Origin: a virus
Direction: 5' to 3' (one strand)
Length of the DNA: 31,777 bases
Virus record (IMG/VR): IMGVR_UViG_3300032296_003542
Span: 1-31,777 of that record
The notes below the pieces were generated by a model. The model did no database searches and was not told the DNA's origin. It saw only the letters and a list, made by a program, of their open reading frames with translations. Shown here one piece after another: positions 24,552-30,740 of this stretch. Each line of letters opens with the position of its first letter. Position 1 is the stretch's first letter. A program made the position numbers and the translations under genes.

Positions 24552-24622
24552 ATATTGTCAGGAATTATTCGTATATTACATATTATAAAAAATAGTATTA
24601 CGATTTTAATTCCTGACAATAT
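24552..24622. promoter_or_regulatory. 16-bp perfect inverted repeat between RHH and HNH genes
   Basis: ATATTGTCAGGAATTA (24552-24567) and its exact reverse complement TAATTCCTGACAATAT (24607-24622) are separated by 39 bp. The spacer itself has an imperfect dyad (CGTATTACATATT versus AATAGTATTACG). It contains TCGTATATT (24569-24577), also found at 23024-23032 upstream of the first early gene. No T-tract follows. Candidate operator/promoter or cruciform. Confidence 0.65.
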
Positions 24623-24640
24623 ATATTATAAATAAATTAT

Positions 24641-25033
24641 ATGGCACACATAGAGATTAATAGACACCCAGTTTACTCCGATTACGGAGCAGATTTAGAT
24701 GGAAACATTTATTCATTCAAATTTGGTAAAATCCGTTTAATAAAAGATTCTCACCACGGAAGAGGATATAGACAATTTAGAATATCATTCAGCAGATATG
24801 AAGGAAAAATGTATTTAGTTCACAGATTTGTTTACGAATGTTGGACAGGTGATATGATTGACCCTGATTTACAATGTAATCATTTTGACCATGATAAAAC
24901 AAACAATGCATTCGCAAATTTAGATTTGATGACTGATGCACAGAATAGAGAACATAGAGAAGCTGCAGGTAGACCAACTGGTGGTGCAGCACATAAAAAA
25001 TACTTACAAAAATACAATTATGAAATGGATTAA
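24641..25033 (+). CDS. HNH endonuclease
   Basis: 130 residues. The N-terminal part (YSDYGADLDGNIYSFKFGKI) resembles the NUMOD4-like DNA recognition segment of phage HNH enzymes. The HNH core follows: VHRFVYECWTG with His61, CNHFDHDKTNNAFANLDLMT with Asn80-His81, Asn89 and Asn93-Leu. It would cut DNA with a metal ion and may be a free-standing homing endonuclease or a packaging-related nuclease. The long inverted repeat just upstream and an overlap with the following gene (14 nt) are notable. Placement among small early genes favours a mobile endonuclease. Confidence 0.8.
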   Translation: MAHIEINRHPVYSDYGADLDGNIYSFKFGKIRLIKDSHHGRGYRQFRISFSRYEGKMYLVHRFVYECWTGDMIDPDLQCNHFDHDKTNNAFANLDLMTDAQNREHREAAGRPTGGAAHKKYLQKYNYEMD

Positions 25034-25214
25034 ATTAGGTGATTACACCGAAGCACTCATTCATGTCCTTACCCTGGGTTTTGGTGAAAAAATATCCCTT
25101 GCAATTGCAAAACTATTCGGAAAGAACTCATGCGGATGCTGCGAGAGAAAGCAATGGCTTAACAGATTAACGGACAAGACTTATGATGGAAAATGTAATA
25201 TGATAAAACTATGA
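25020..25214 (+). CDS. small Cys-rich phage protein
   Basis: 64 residues, starting at the ATG that overlaps the HNH gene end by 14 nt. A hydrophobic/amphipathic N-terminal half (YTEALIHVLTLGFGEKISLA) is followed by NSCGCCERKQWLNRLTDKTY and a further Cys. The 'CGC..RK.WLN' pattern recurs in small proteins of this phage group, by recollection; function unknown, metal binding possible. Its stop overlaps the next ATG as ATGA. Starts further upstream in frame would run through the HNH gene and are rejected. Confidence 0.6.
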   Translation: MKWIKLGDYTEALIHVLTLGFGEKISLAIAKLFGKNSCGCCERKQWLNRLTDKTYDGKCNMIKL

Positions 25215-25540
25215 CATACGAAGATGAATATTTCAAACAAACAAACGAACAAAAATTAAAAGCAAAACAAATGGACACAATCAAAGCAAATTTAGACGGA
25301 ACAATATCAATTCAACAAGATGCAGTGTATTTAGTAGACTTCAGTAGAATGCAAAGAGTAGAGGATTTAATCACTATACTTGCTGCAGTAGGTTTCTCAT
25401 TTAGCCCAGGACATCCTCAATTCCAAAACATTCAACACCTTTTGGATTTAAGTAGACCTATAAAAATCGGAAACCCACAACAGGCCGGACAAGCACAAGA
25501 AAAGAAATTACAATTACCTAAATTAAAATCAATTAAGTAA
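25211..25540 (+). CDS. hypothetical early protein
   Basis: 109 residues: a charged helical start (YFKQTNEQKLKAKQMDTIKA), a middle with ISIQQDAVYLVDFSRMQRVE and LITILAAVGFSFSP, and a basic end (KLQLPKLKSIK). No family recognised. It overlaps the upstream gene by 4 nt (ATGA) and the downstream gene by 1 nt (TAATG), so it is part of a tightly coupled early operon. Confidence 0.65.
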   Translation: MTYEDEYFKQTNEQKLKAKQMDTIKANLDGTISIQQDAVYLVDFSRMQRVEDLITILAAVGFSFSPGHPQFQNIQHLLDLSRPIKIGNPQQAGQAQEKKLQLPKLKSIK

Positions 25541-25812
25541 TGGAAGTAAATACAACTACAATACCAACAGAATACTTTAATAGATACTTACCTTACACAG
25601 AAGTAGAGTATAATGAATTAAAATCAATATTACAACAAATAAGCACACACATACCAACAGATAAGATGGGATATATTTGGAGTAATTACTTAAAAGTTAC
25701 AAAGACAACCGAGCCACAACCATGCGCATGCGGGTCTGCTTCCGGACATTGGAAAAGAGCAGTAGAAGGTTTACGAGATTTCGTAACTAAAGTAGAATCA
25801 AATAATGAATGA
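25540..25812 (+). CDS. hypothetical early protein with CxCG motif
   Basis: 90 residues. The N-terminus is helical (YTEVEYNELKSILQQISTHI) and the C-terminal part has CACGSASGHWKRAVEGLRDF. The two cysteines followed by 'S..W..A...L..F' recall small proteins found next to phage sigma-like genes, but I cannot name the family. The start overlaps the upstream stop and the end overlaps the sigma-like gene by 8 nt, so it may act with it. Confidence 0.6.
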   Translation: MEVNTTTIPTEYFNRYLPYTEVEYNELKSILQQISTHIPTDKMGYIWSNYLKVTKTTEPQPCACGSASGHWKRAVEGLRDFVTKVESNNE

Positions 25813-26359
25813 AATAACAAGTAGTTTGAGAGCAGAATGTAATGAAAGATTGGATAATTTATGTAGACAATCACATGTATGGTTATTACAAGTATCTTAT
25901 AACATTTGTAAAAGCAGATTAGAAAGCACTGAATTGGTGCAAGACCTGTATCTTTACCTTGCAGAGAAATGCTCACCTAAACTTTATTATAATAATTCAT
26001 ACAACTTAATTTATTGTATGAGATTTATAAAAAGTAGATGGATTAACAAAAACAAAAGAGCAAAGAAGATGCAATACTTTGGCTCTATTCAATCGGAAAG
26101 TAGTGATATACCTTATGATATAGAAGCAGATGAAAGCATAATGGATGCGTATGATGCAGTAATGGTTGAAATAAATAAACTTAAAAGAACAAAGGGGTTT
26201 AGTTCAGCAATGATTTATGAAATTTATTGGACTTCAGATGATACATTACAAGAAGTTGCAGATAAGATAGGAATAAGTAAGAGTACGGTATTTACACATT
26301 TGAAGAAAGTGCGTCAGCATATGAAGAATATTATAAAAAATCCGTTTACAAACGATTAA
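25805..26359 (+). CDS. phage sigma-70-like (ECF-type) factor
   Basis: 184 residues. Residues about 36-56 (RLESTELVQDLYLYLAEKCS) resemble sigma region 2.2, the core-RNA-polymerase contact ('..LVQD.FL.LWE'). Residues about 67-92 (LIYCMRFIKSRWINKNKRAK) resemble the basic region 2.3/2.4 helix that reads the -10 element. Residues about 146-175 (DTLQEVADKIGISKSTVFTH) form a region-4 helix-turn-helix. Size fits a two-domain ECF factor. It would redirect host RNA polymerase, presumably to late genes; the 10-bp motif before eight late units is the natural target candidate. It overlaps the upstream gene by 8 nt and precedes a zinc-ribbon gene by 4 nt. Region 2 is divergent, so a plain HTH regulator remains possible. 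Confidence 0.65.
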   Translation: MNEITSSLRAECNERLDNLCRQSHVWLLQVSYNICKSRLESTELVQDLYLYLAEKCSPKLYYNNSYNLIYCMRFIKSRWINKNKRAKKMQYFGSIQSESSDIPYDIEADESIMDAYDAVMVEINKLKRTKGFSSAMIYEIYWTSDDTLQEVADKIGISKSTVFTHLKKVRQHMKNIIKNPFTND

Positions 26360-26363
26360 AGTT

Positions 26364-26813
26364 ATGGCAGGATTATGGAGTAGAAAGTTTGACTATAACA
26401 ATGGTGAGCAAAGAGTATGTAAAGAATGTGGTGATACATACCATACGATGAAACCAAGATGGTTATGTACAAAGTGTGTTAATGCAAAACAAAAGATAGT
26501 TGAAACCAAAAAGAGAGCAAGAACTCCAAAGAAAGAACAATATCCGTTTGACAATAAAGGTAATGAAGCAGGTGCAAGATTTTGTAGTATAAGGACTGCA
26601 ATGAGTAAAGCATGGAGAGAATATGAAAAGACAGGTGATAAATCAATAGTGATTGCACATTATGATAAACAATTGAAAGAGATACATGAGAATGGTATTT
26701 GGGAATGGATATGGGATAGGAGGGATGATGCAACAATTAAAGGAAGAACTATAAGAAGTAAAGAAATCATTAACAAAGACCTGCCTGACACAAGAGGACA
26801 TTATGAATACTAA
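26364..26813 (+). CDS. zinc-ribbon protein
   Basis: 149 residues. The N-terminus has two CxxC knuckles, Cys19/Cys22 (VCKECGDTYH) and Cys35/Cys38 (WLCTKCVN), as in a zinc ribbon. The remainder is basic and helical (TKKRARTPKKEQYPFDNK, GARFCSIRTAMSKAWREYEK). Zinc ribbons of this sort bind DNA, RNA or RNA polymerase. It lies directly after the sigma-like gene, so a transcription accessory role is possible, but function is unknown. Overlaps the next small gene by 11 nt. Confidence 0.6.
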   Translation: MAGLWSRKFDYNNGEQRVCKECGDTYHTMKPRWLCTKCVNAKQKIVETKKRARTPKKEQYPFDNKGNEAGARFCSIRTAMSKAWREYEKTGDKSIVIAHYDKQLKEIHENGIWEWIWDRRDDATIKGRTIRSKEIINKDLPDTRGHYEY

Positions 26814-26973
26814 TATAGATTATAAGTTTGTTTACTTTAACTTTGATTGGAACTGGATAAAGGATAAGCAAATAGTACATAAAGGAGATTGGAGAGGAGG
26901 TGCACTTTTAATTTTAGATAGTGAAGGCAGATTAGTAAAAGGATATGGATACGATTTAATAGACATAAAATAA
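26803..26973 (+). CDS. small hypothetical protein
   Basis: 56 residues, rich in aromatic residues (YKFVYFNFDWNWIKDKQIVH, then DWRGGALLILDSEGRLVKGY). It overlaps the zinc-ribbon gene by 11 nt and ends 10 nt before the methyltransferase. Strand-rich pattern suggests a small beta fold. No family recognised; support is the overlap, protein-like composition and the lack of another gene in this gap. Confidence 0.55.
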   Translation: MNTNIDYKFVYFNFDWNWIKDKQIVHKGDWRGGALLILDSEGRLVKGYGYDLIDIK

Positions 26974-26983
26974 AAAATAAGTT

Positions 26984-27889
26984 ATGGCAACAAATGAGCA
27001 GTATGATATTATACTACCCTTTAATGTAGACAACAAAGCAATAGACAACTTTGGATTTCTACCATTTAGTATAATTAAACCAACACCACAAAGCAAACAA
27101 AGTTGGAAACAGATAGCATACTTTGATGATGAAGAAATTGATATAAGAAGTTATAGAGGAATTAAAAATGCAGATGGAATTGCAAAGATGTCTGAGTTTC
27201 ATGCAGGATTAGCAGAAAACTTAATCCGTTATTGGAGTTTGAAAGGAGCAAAAGTAGTAGACCCGTTTGCAGGTAGAGTTACAAGAGCAGTTGTAACAAC
27301 CAAACTAGATAGAGAGTATTATGGTTATGAGATTACACCTAACACATATAAGAGAGCATTAACTCATTTTGACAAACATAATATCAGTCCTACTTTATAT
27401 AATGGTGATGGTTGTAAATTAGAATACACAGAAGATAACTTTGCAGATTTAGTTATGACATGTCCACCTTATTATGATATTGAAAAGTATGAGAGTTGTG
27501 ATGGGCAGTTAAGTGATATAAAAGGATATGATAACTTTTTATTAGCAATGAATGAATGTGTAAAGAATGTAGATAGAGTATTAAAGCCAGGAGCATATGC
27601 AGTATTCGTAGTAGCAGACTTTAGGAGAGATGGTGGTTTACAATCATTTAGTAGTGATTTAATCAATCAATTTAAGAATAATGGAATGTTGCATTGGGAT
27701 ACAATCATTATGGAAAACATATCTCCATTCGCATCTATGCAATTGTATAAAGCTAATTGCAAAAGATATACCTCAAAGATACATGAATATATTTTAGTGT
27801 TTAGAAAGCCAGGTGAATATGTGGTGCCTGATTATTGTAGTGTAGATATTCCACAACAAACTCAAAAACTAAATCAATTCTTTGAATAA
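26984..27889 (+). CDS. DNA methyltransferase (amino-methylating type)
   Basis: 301 residues. Motif I is VVDPFAGRVTRAVV (DPFAG at 93-97), the S-adenosylmethionine pocket; motif IV is MTCPPYYD (159-165), the (S/T/D)PPY catalytic motif of N6-adenine or N4-cytosine methyltransferases. Motif I precedes motif IV, unlike the beta-class order. A conserved-looking start (FDDEEIDIRSYRGI, KMSEFHAGLAENLIRYW) precedes motif I. It probably protects phage DNA from host restriction or marks it for replication. No cognate nuclease is adjacent, so it is an orphan enzyme. Its stop overlaps the next start (TAATG). Target site cannot be read from sequence. Confidence 0.75.
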   Translation: MATNEQYDIILPFNVDNKAIDNFGFLPFSIIKPTPQSKQSWKQIAYFDDEEIDIRSYRGIKNADGIAKMSEFHAGLAENLIRYWSLKGAKVVDPFAGRVTRAVVTTKLDREYYGYEITPNTYKRALTHFDKHNISPTLYNGDGCKLEYTEDNFADLVMTCPPYYDIEKYESCDGQLSDIKGYDNFLLAMNECVKNVDRVLKPGAYAVFVVADFRRDGGLQSFSSDLINQFKNNGMLHWDTIIMENISPFASMQLYKANCKRYTSKIHEYILVFRKPGEYVVPDYCSVDIPQQTQKLNQFFE

Positions 27890-27990
27890 TGAAGAAGATT
27901 AAAGACATAGACCCTATAATACCTCTATTGATTGCATACATCCTCACCATTGGATTATTAGTATGGTGGTCTACTTATGTATCCCTTTAA
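27889..27990 (+). CDS. tiny single-span membrane protein
   Basis: 33 residues: a charged start (MKKIKDID) then one hydrophobic helix (PIIPLLIAYILTIGLLVWWS). The start overlaps the methyltransferase stop (TAATG). Could be a holin-like or host-membrane-modifying peptide; no family recognised. It is the last early gene before the terminase unit. Confidence 0.5.
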   Translation: MKKIKDIDPIIPLLIAYILTIGLLVWWSTYVSL

Positions 27991-28009
27991 CTACAAACGC
28001 AAACCCTGA

Positions 28010-28019
28010 TTGTTAAATA
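28010..28019 (+). promoter_or_regulatory. late motif copy 7 (TTGTTAAATA)
   Basis: Exact copy, 14 nt before the terminase small-subunit ATG. It marks the return from early genes to packaging and structural genes. A TTG start here would be inside the motif and is rejected. Confidence 0.6.
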
Positions 28020-28033
28020 CTATAAACAACAAC

Positions 28034-28348
28034 ATGCCTTTCGTTAAAGGAGATAATAGAATAAATAAATCAGGTAGACCAAATGGTGCACTTAATCGTA
28101 GCACCGAGCAGGCTAAACTTGCAGTAGCGAGATTAGCAAATCAAGGATTGGATGCATTAAGAGAAGATATTGAAAAGATAAGAAAGAATGACCCGATAGA
28201 AGCTGCAAAGATATATCTTAAACTATTAGAATACATTGTGCCAAAGAAAGCTTCAATTGAATTAAGTGGTGAGATTAATCAGAGAATACAACAAATATCA
28301 GTAAACATACAAGATGGAGCTGCAAATCAACACCTCAAAGACTTATAG
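28034..28348 (+). CDS. terS: putative terminase small subunit
   Basis: 104 residues from the ATG at 28034. It begins with a basic motif (MPFVKGDNRINKSGRPNGAL) typical of small DNA-binding terminase-type proteins, then helices (STEQAKLAVARLANQGLDAL, PIEAAKIYLKLLEYIVPKK) suited to oligomerisation, and a polar tail. It would recognise the packaging site and load the large subunit. It overlaps the large-subunit gene by 35 nt. Small-subunit sequences are very diverse, so the call rests on the motif and on direct adjacency to terL. Confidence 0.7.
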   Translation: MPFVKGDNRINKSGRPNGALNRSTEQAKLAVARLANQGLDALREDIEKIRKNDPIEAAKIYLKLLEYIVPKKASIELSGEINQRIQQISVNIQDGAANQHLKDL

Positions 28349-29486
28349 GGATATAGAGAGAAGTAGAAGGATATGCATACTCCAAGGCGGCACACGCTCG
28401 GGTAAAAGTTTTTCAGCTCTACAATGGTTATTAGTTCGTGCTTTATCAGAACCTAACATAGTAATATCAATTGTCCGTAAATCATTTCCTTCAATGCGTG
28501 TAAGTATTATGCGTGATTTTACAGCAATACTTAAAGAGTTAGAGATATGGAATGAAGAGAATTGGTCTGCAACTGAACACATATACGGATTTGACAATGG
28601 TAGTATGATTGAGTTTATGAGTATTGATAGTAGTGAAAAGAGAAAGGGAAGTGCAAGAGATTATCTTTTTGTTGATGAAGCAAACGAATTAAGTAGAGAA
28701 GATTGGTTTCAGTTATTCATAAGAACGAGAAAGAAATCTATTATAGCATACAACCCTTCATTCGGAACGAACAATTATATCTTTACTGAAATACAAACAC
28801 ACCCTGAAGCGGACTTGTATATCAGCACATTTCTTGACAATCCTTATTTGGAAAAGCAACTTGTAGAAGAGATTGAAAGATTAAAAGAAATTAACCCTGA
28901 ATACTATAAGATTTATGGCATGGGATTGCCAGGCAACAATGTAGGAACAATATTCTCAATTAACATTATAGATGAGATACCTGAAGAAGCAGAGTTTGTT
29001 GCATTCGGAATGGACTTTGGATTTAGTATTGACCCAACTGCGTTAGTAGCAATTTGGAAAAGAGAGAATGATTTATACATAGAAGAATTAATTTATCAAA
29101 AAGGAATGGTGACAAGTGATATTGCAAACCGATTAAAAGAGTTAGATGTTGCAAGAGAGGAGATATGGGCAGATAGTGCGGAAGGCAGACTAATAGAAGA
29201 ATTATATAGATTAGGATTTAACATAAAGCCTGTAAAGAAAGGTAAAGATAGTATCAGAATGGGAATAGACTTAATGATGCAATACAGATTGAATGTTAAA
29301 AAGAGTAGCATTAATATAGTAAAAGAGTTTGGTGAGTATGTATGGATGGTAGATAAGAACGGCAACTTTGAGAATGTGCCAGTAGATTATTCAAACCATA
29401 GTATAGATGCAATCCGATATGTGTGTATGGAAAGATTAAATGCTAAAAAGATTAAAGCAGGAAACTATTCAATAACAATACGATGA
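28314..29486 (+). CDS. terL: terminase large subunit
   Basis: 390 residues, complete for a PBSX/Terminase_3-type enzyme. ATPase: Walker A GGTRSGKS at 25-32 and Walker B YLFVDEA at 117-123. Nuclease (RNase H fold): GMDFGFSIDP with Asp234, IWADSAE with Asp287, and DYSNHSIDAIRY with Asp365 as likely metal ligands. It powers DNA packaging through the portal and cuts the concatemer. The ATG at 28314 lies inside the small-subunit gene; the next in-frame Met (residue 61) is past Walker A, so the long overlap is real. The stop overlaps the next start (ATGA). Confidence 0.93.
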   Translation: MELQINTSKTYRDIERSRRICILQGGTRSGKSFSALQWLLVRALSEPNIVISIVRKSFPSMRVSIMRDFTAILKELEIWNEENWSATEHIYGFDNGSMIEFMSIDSSEKRKGSARDYLFVDEANELSREDWFQLFIRTRKKSIIAYNPSFGTNNYIFTEIQTHPEADLYISTFLDNPYLEKQLVEEIERLKEINPEYYKIYGMGLPGNNVGTIFSINIIDEIPEEAEFVAFGMDFGFSIDPTALVAIWKRENDLYIEELIYQKGMVTSDIANRLKELDVAREEIWADSAEGRLIEELYRLGFNIKPVKKGKDSIRMGIDLMMQYRLNVKKSSINIVKEFGEYVWMVDKNGNFENVPVDYSNHSIDAIRYVCMERLNAKKIKAGNYSITIR

Positions 29487-29662
29487 CATACACAAGTGAA
29501 GAGATAAAAGATTTACTCTTATATGTGCAACAAACACAAAAAGAAAATGAAGAGTTAAGAGCAAAGATTATTGCAATGGATGCAATGTTAAAAAACGAAA
29601 TGGCTAAAACAAAGAGATTATCAAAAATAATAAAATTATATGAAACAAACACTTACAATTGA
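29483..29662 (+). CDS. small coiled-coil protein between terL and the tail chaperone
   Basis: 59 residues, one long helix (SEEIKDLLLYVQQTQKENEE, AKIIAMDAMLKNEMAKTK). It overlaps terL by 4 nt (ATGA) and the chaperone gene by 23 nt in another frame. No family recognised. Charged coiled-coil composition and both overlaps support it being translated. Confidence 0.55.
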   Translation: MTYTSEEIKDLLLYVQQTQKENEELRAKIIAMDAMLKNEMAKTKRLSKIIKLYETNTYN

Positions 29663-30290
29663 AATCCCAACTAGCTGGGTAGATATTACACTTAAACAAT
29701 ATCTGGCAATGCAATCCGAAATGGAAAATTATAGAGATGATGAAGAAGCACAGATAGCATGTATGTTGTATCACCTTTGTAATCTATCACCTGTATATAT
29801 GAAAGGGTTATCAGCAGATGGATATAACTTACTTAAAGAAAAATTAAATGCATTCGTTTCTCCTGATGGTATTGAACTTAAACGCATCATAACTCTAAAT
29901 GGAAAAGAATACGGATTTGAACCTAATTTAAGTAAGATGGCTTATGGTGCTTATGCAGACATTACACAATGGGATACGATTAGTATAGATAAGAATTGGG
30001 CAAAGATAATGTCAATACTATACAGACCAATCACAAAGAAAAAAGGTGACAAATACCAAATAGAAACTTATACAGGTGAATGGAATGAAGAACTATTCCT
30101 ACAAACAGATATGGATACAAATTGGGGGTGTCTCTTTTTTTTTATCAATTTGCAAATGGACTTGCTGAACGCTACCCAGAAGTATTTGAAGGGGATGGAA
30201 CTTCCTCCCAACATCAAATCAACTTTGGAAAAAAGTGGAGAAGTTATGCAACGATTATTGAACTTGCAAACGGTGACATTAAAGAAATAG
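29640..30290 (+). CDS. tail assembly chaperone, short (unshifted) product
   Basis: 216 residues. The N-terminal part (MKQTLTIEIPTSWVDITLKQ, YLAMQSEMENYRDDEEAQIA, DITQWDTISIDKNWAKIMSI) is followed by NWGCLFFFINLQMDLLNATQ and a helical tail ending in LKK. Tail assembly chaperones like lambda gpG bind the tape measure and are made in a short and a frameshifted long form. Here a run of nine T at residues 166-168 (TTT TTT TTT) lets ribosomes move into the -1 frame, which stays open to 30409. It lies after terminase instead of before the tape measure. The chaperone call rests on this frameshift and on resemblance; a sequencing indel is the main alternative. Confidence 0.65.
   Translation: MKQTLTIEIPTSWVDITLKQYLAMQSEMENYRDDEEAQIACMLYHLCNLSPVYMKGLSADGYNLLKEKLNAFVSPDGIELKRIITLNGKEYGFEPNLSKMAYGAYADITQWDTISIDKNWAKIMSILYRPITKKKGDKYQIETYTGEWNEELFLQTDMDTNWGCLFFFINLQMDLLNATQKYLKGMELPPNIKSTLEKSGEVMQRLLNLQTVTLKK
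30137..30143 (+). other. probable -1 ribosomal slippery site (T TTT TTT)
   Basis: In the reading frame of the upstream gene the bases are CTC TTT TTT TTT ATC. The canonical X XXY YYZ heptamer T TTT TTT is at 30137-30143. Shifting back one base continues as TAT CAA TTT GCA and remains open for 88 residues. The -1 frame has been open since 30089, so the slip point lies well inside the overlap. Confidence 0.6.
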
Positions 30291-30409
30291 ATGAGGTTGT
30301 AAAACTACCATTAGAGAAATGTTTATTATATCTTGCATACAAAGCAGATAAAAATCAGTTAGAGCAATTGATGCATAAAGAAGCAATGAAAAGCATTCAA
30401 ATGAAATAA
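30143..30409 (+). CDS. tail assembly chaperone, -1 frameshift extension
   Basis: 88 residues read after the slip, giving a fused product of about 256 residues with the first 168 from the upstream frame. The extension (YQFANGLAERYPEVFEGDGT, NFGKKWRSYATIIELANGDI, LPLEKCLLYLAYKADKNQLE) looks like a genuine folded domain and occupies the gpT-like position. There is no ATG until late in this frame (an upstream TTG exists at 30122), so expression by frameshift is more likely than by independent start. Region 30143-30290 is coding in two frames at once. Confidence 0.65.
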   Translation, partial: YQFANGLAERYPEVFEGDGTSSQHQINFGKKWRSYATIIELANGDIKEIDEVVKLPLEKCLLYLAYKADKNQLEQLMHKEAMKSIQMK

Positions 30410-30431
30410 CCTACGATTTATGGATTTCTGA

Positions 30432-30441
30432 TTGTTAAATA
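30432..30441 (+). promoter_or_regulatory. late motif copy 8 (TTGTTAAATA)
   Basis: Exact copy, preceded by CTGA as at copy 7, 15 nt before the ATG at 30457. It heads the unit with the small Cys-rich gene and the fibre gene. Confidence 0.6.
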
Positions 30442-30456
30442 CATAAAACAATCACT

Positions 30457-30729
30457 ATGCCTTGGAGTAATAGTAGAAATGGTGCATTAAGATATTCAGT
30501 TAACAGAGAGAATAACTCAGGTTACTATATCGGCCCAACAAGAGGATTAAGTTCACCAAAAAATAGTAGACGAGCATGTTTATGTGTGCATGAAGATACA
30601 TACGATGTTAAGTGCTGTCAAGGTGCGTTAATGTCGCAAGGTATCGGAGTAATAGAAAGTGCAGTTAGAACAGGTGGTGGAGCATTCTCTGATGGATATA
30701 GTGATGGATTTGATACAATACAACCTTAA
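30457..30729 (+). CDS. small Cys-rich virion-type protein
   Basis: 90 residues. It contains RRACLCVHEDTYDVKCCQGA and LMSQGIGVI: a C-L-C then ten-residue C-C pattern with a conserved-looking 'QGIG' end. Similar small proteins lie beside fibre genes in Bacteroidota phages, by recollection; function unknown. Four cysteines suggest metal binding or disulfides. It precedes the fibre gene by 11 nt and shares its late-motif copy. Confidence 0.6.
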   Translation: MPWSNSRNGALRYSVNRENNSGYYIGPTRGLSSPKNSRRACLCVHEDTYDVKCCQGALMSQGIGVIESAVRTGGGAFSDGYSDGFDTIQP

Positions 30730-30740
30730 AGATATAAAAT

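Noticed and set aside
24552-24622. Inverted repeat as an intrinsic terminator or insertion sequence ends
   Set aside because: The loop would be 39 nt and no T-tract follows; the arms enclose no transposase and no target duplication is seen.
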